DNA from: Tabrizicola sp.
Lineage (GTDB): Bacteria; Pseudomonadota; Alphaproteobacteria; Rhodobacterales; Rhodobacteraceae
Assembly (NCBI RefSeq): GCF_030694085.1
Contig: NZ_JAUXZE010000056.1
Span: forward strand, 62,001 to 126,000
Direction of reading: 5' to 3'
DNA length: 64,000 bases
The position numbers and the translations under genes were made by a program. Below are positions 63,469-64,000 of the stretch, one piece after another. Numbering within the stretch: the first letter of the stretch is position 1; every line of letters starts with the position of its first letter. The notes beneath the pieces were generated by a model. The model worked only from the letters and a program-made list of their open reading frames with translations, was not told the origin of the DNA and searched no databases.

Positions 63469-63556
63469 GGCCGCGCAGGTAACGTAATCCCGACCGCGTT
63501 TCCAGTGGCATCGCATGGCAGACTGCGACAGGATCGCACCAAAGATGGAGTTGCCG

Positions 63557-63952
63557 ATGTTCCGCCCGTTTCTTGTCGCCGCCTGCCTGGCGCTTCCCGC
63601 CGTCGCGCAGGACGTCGATTGCGCCAATGCCATCACCCAGATGGAGTTGAACCAGTGTGCCTACGCGGATTGGGAAGCGGCCGATGCAGAGCTGAACTCG
63701 GCCTACAAACGGGCGATGACCCTCTTGCGGGGCTGGGACGACAATCTGCCGGAAGATGAACGGGGCGGGGCGGTCTTGCTGACGGAAGCGCAGCGGGCCT
63801 GGATCACGTTCCGCGACAATGCTTGCGCCGCGGAAGGCTACGGCATGAAGGGTGGCAGCGCCGAGCCGCTGGTCACCTACGGTTGCATGCGCCAATTGAC
63901 CCAGGAACGTACCGCGCACCTGACCGCGCTCTTCGACGCCTATGCCGAGTGA
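63557..63952 (+). CDS. LprI/DUF1311-like secreted protein
   Basis: A 131-residue secreted protein: signal peptide [18 protein letters not shown], then the LprI pattern [28 protein letters not shown] and [19 protein letters not shown], with four Cys spaced for two disulfides. Members have been linked to lysozyme inhibition, but function is not shown for this one. The ATG at 63557 has GGAG six bases upstream; an earlier ATG at 63545 is less well spaced. It diverges from pyrC. Confidence 0.85.
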   Translation: MFRPFLVAACLALPAVAQDVDCANAITQMELNQCAYADWEAADAELNSAYKRAMTLLRGWDDNLPEDERGGAVLLTEAQRAWITFRDNACAAEGYGMKGGSAEPLVTYGCMRQLTQERTAHLTALFDAYAE

Positions 63953-64000
63953 TCAGGGCTTCTCGCCGGTCAGTTCTTCCAGACGCCGGGCAAAGCGCGG
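63953..64000 (-). CDS. C-terminal fragment of a gene running out of the window
   Basis: On the minus strand the last 15 codons of an open frame (ending FARRLEELTGEKP, stop at 63953-63955) are visible. Too short to name. It is convergent with the LprI-like gene, whose stop lies immediately beside it. Confidence 0.35.
   Translation of the reverse strand, partial: PRFARRLEELTGEKP

Overview
The window is high-GC DNA from an alphaproteobacterial chromosome, most likely a Rhodobacteraceae member (Rhodobacter/Tabrizicola/Gemmobacter-like). The evidence is family-level: a suf operon led by a one-cysteine IscR behind an ICE/Irr-like box, an NADP-isocitrate dehydrogenase of the 404-aa type, paired dimethylglycine-dehydrogenase-like proteins with an MttB homologue, and the gene order pyrC-pyrE-dnaB...alr-mlaE-mlaF-pqiA-radA-cvpA-purF. 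No plasmid, phage, IS element or CRISPR array was found. The exact genus cannot be fixed from the sequence alone.

Left part (1-10,300). The 3' portion of alaS (5' end outside the window) is followed by a DUF1330 gene, then an AT-richer island carrying a glycosyltransferase gene that an in-frame TGA interrupts at a conserved Trp position. typA, a YitT-type membrane protein, a RibD-C/DHFR-like protein, icd, an HD hydrolase, a small unknown and an alpha/beta hydrolase follow.

Suf operon (10,405-19,496). Order: iscR, IscS-like cysteine desulfurase, sufB, a glycosyltransferase-methyltransferase-like fusion, sufC, sufD, two Yip1-like membrane proteins, sufS. Most genes overlap or nearly touch, so this looks like one transcript. 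The fusion gene between sufB and sufC is unexpected. No sufA, sufE or sufT follows; instead a convergent lipidated subtilase with a barrel-like C-terminus is present.

Middle (21,830-32,460). tRNA-Arg(CCG), an AbrB-family membrane protein, a complete sitABCD-type Mn/Fe ABC importer behind a Mur/Fur-like palindrome, a GT4-SDR gene pair, an ArsR regulator, a PHP-domain protein, a YdeI-family protein and a DUF4304 protein. The sit operon carries an array of four hairpins between sitB and sitC and a 14-bp tandem repeat at the sitD stop.

Histidine use (32,461-39,047). hutI-hutH-hutU on the minus strand diverge from hutF-hutC on the plus strand across a perfect 14-bp palindrome, the likely HutC operator. 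HutG is absent from the window.

Methylamine/betaine-type cluster (39,075-48,389). A divergent LysR gene faces two ~810-aa FAD/folate demethylases, a PEP-mutase/isocitrate-lyase-family enzyme, a non-pyrrolysine MttB homologue and a 3-hydroxyisobutyrate-dehydrogenase-family enzyme. The likely theme is stepwise N-demethylation of a quaternary or tertiary amine; the substrate is not known.

Right part (48,500-64,000). A Cys/Met-metabolism PLP enzyme, then a long minus-strand series: SDR, DUF1801, DUF2199, purF, cvpA, radA, pqiA-like, mlaF, mlaE, alr, dnaB, pyrE, pyrC. A plus-strand P1B-4 metal ATPase is embedded between alr and dnaB, its stop codon overlapping that of dnaB. Two consensus DnaA boxes lie upstream of dnaB. 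An LprI-like gene and a gene fragment close the window.

Several short repeat families run through the window: a ~23-bp element with core GATATTTG..CAAAGATGAA (five copies), a ~70-bp CTCGTCGTG element (two), an identical 15-bp palindrome (two), and GTAGGGTG hairpins (two).
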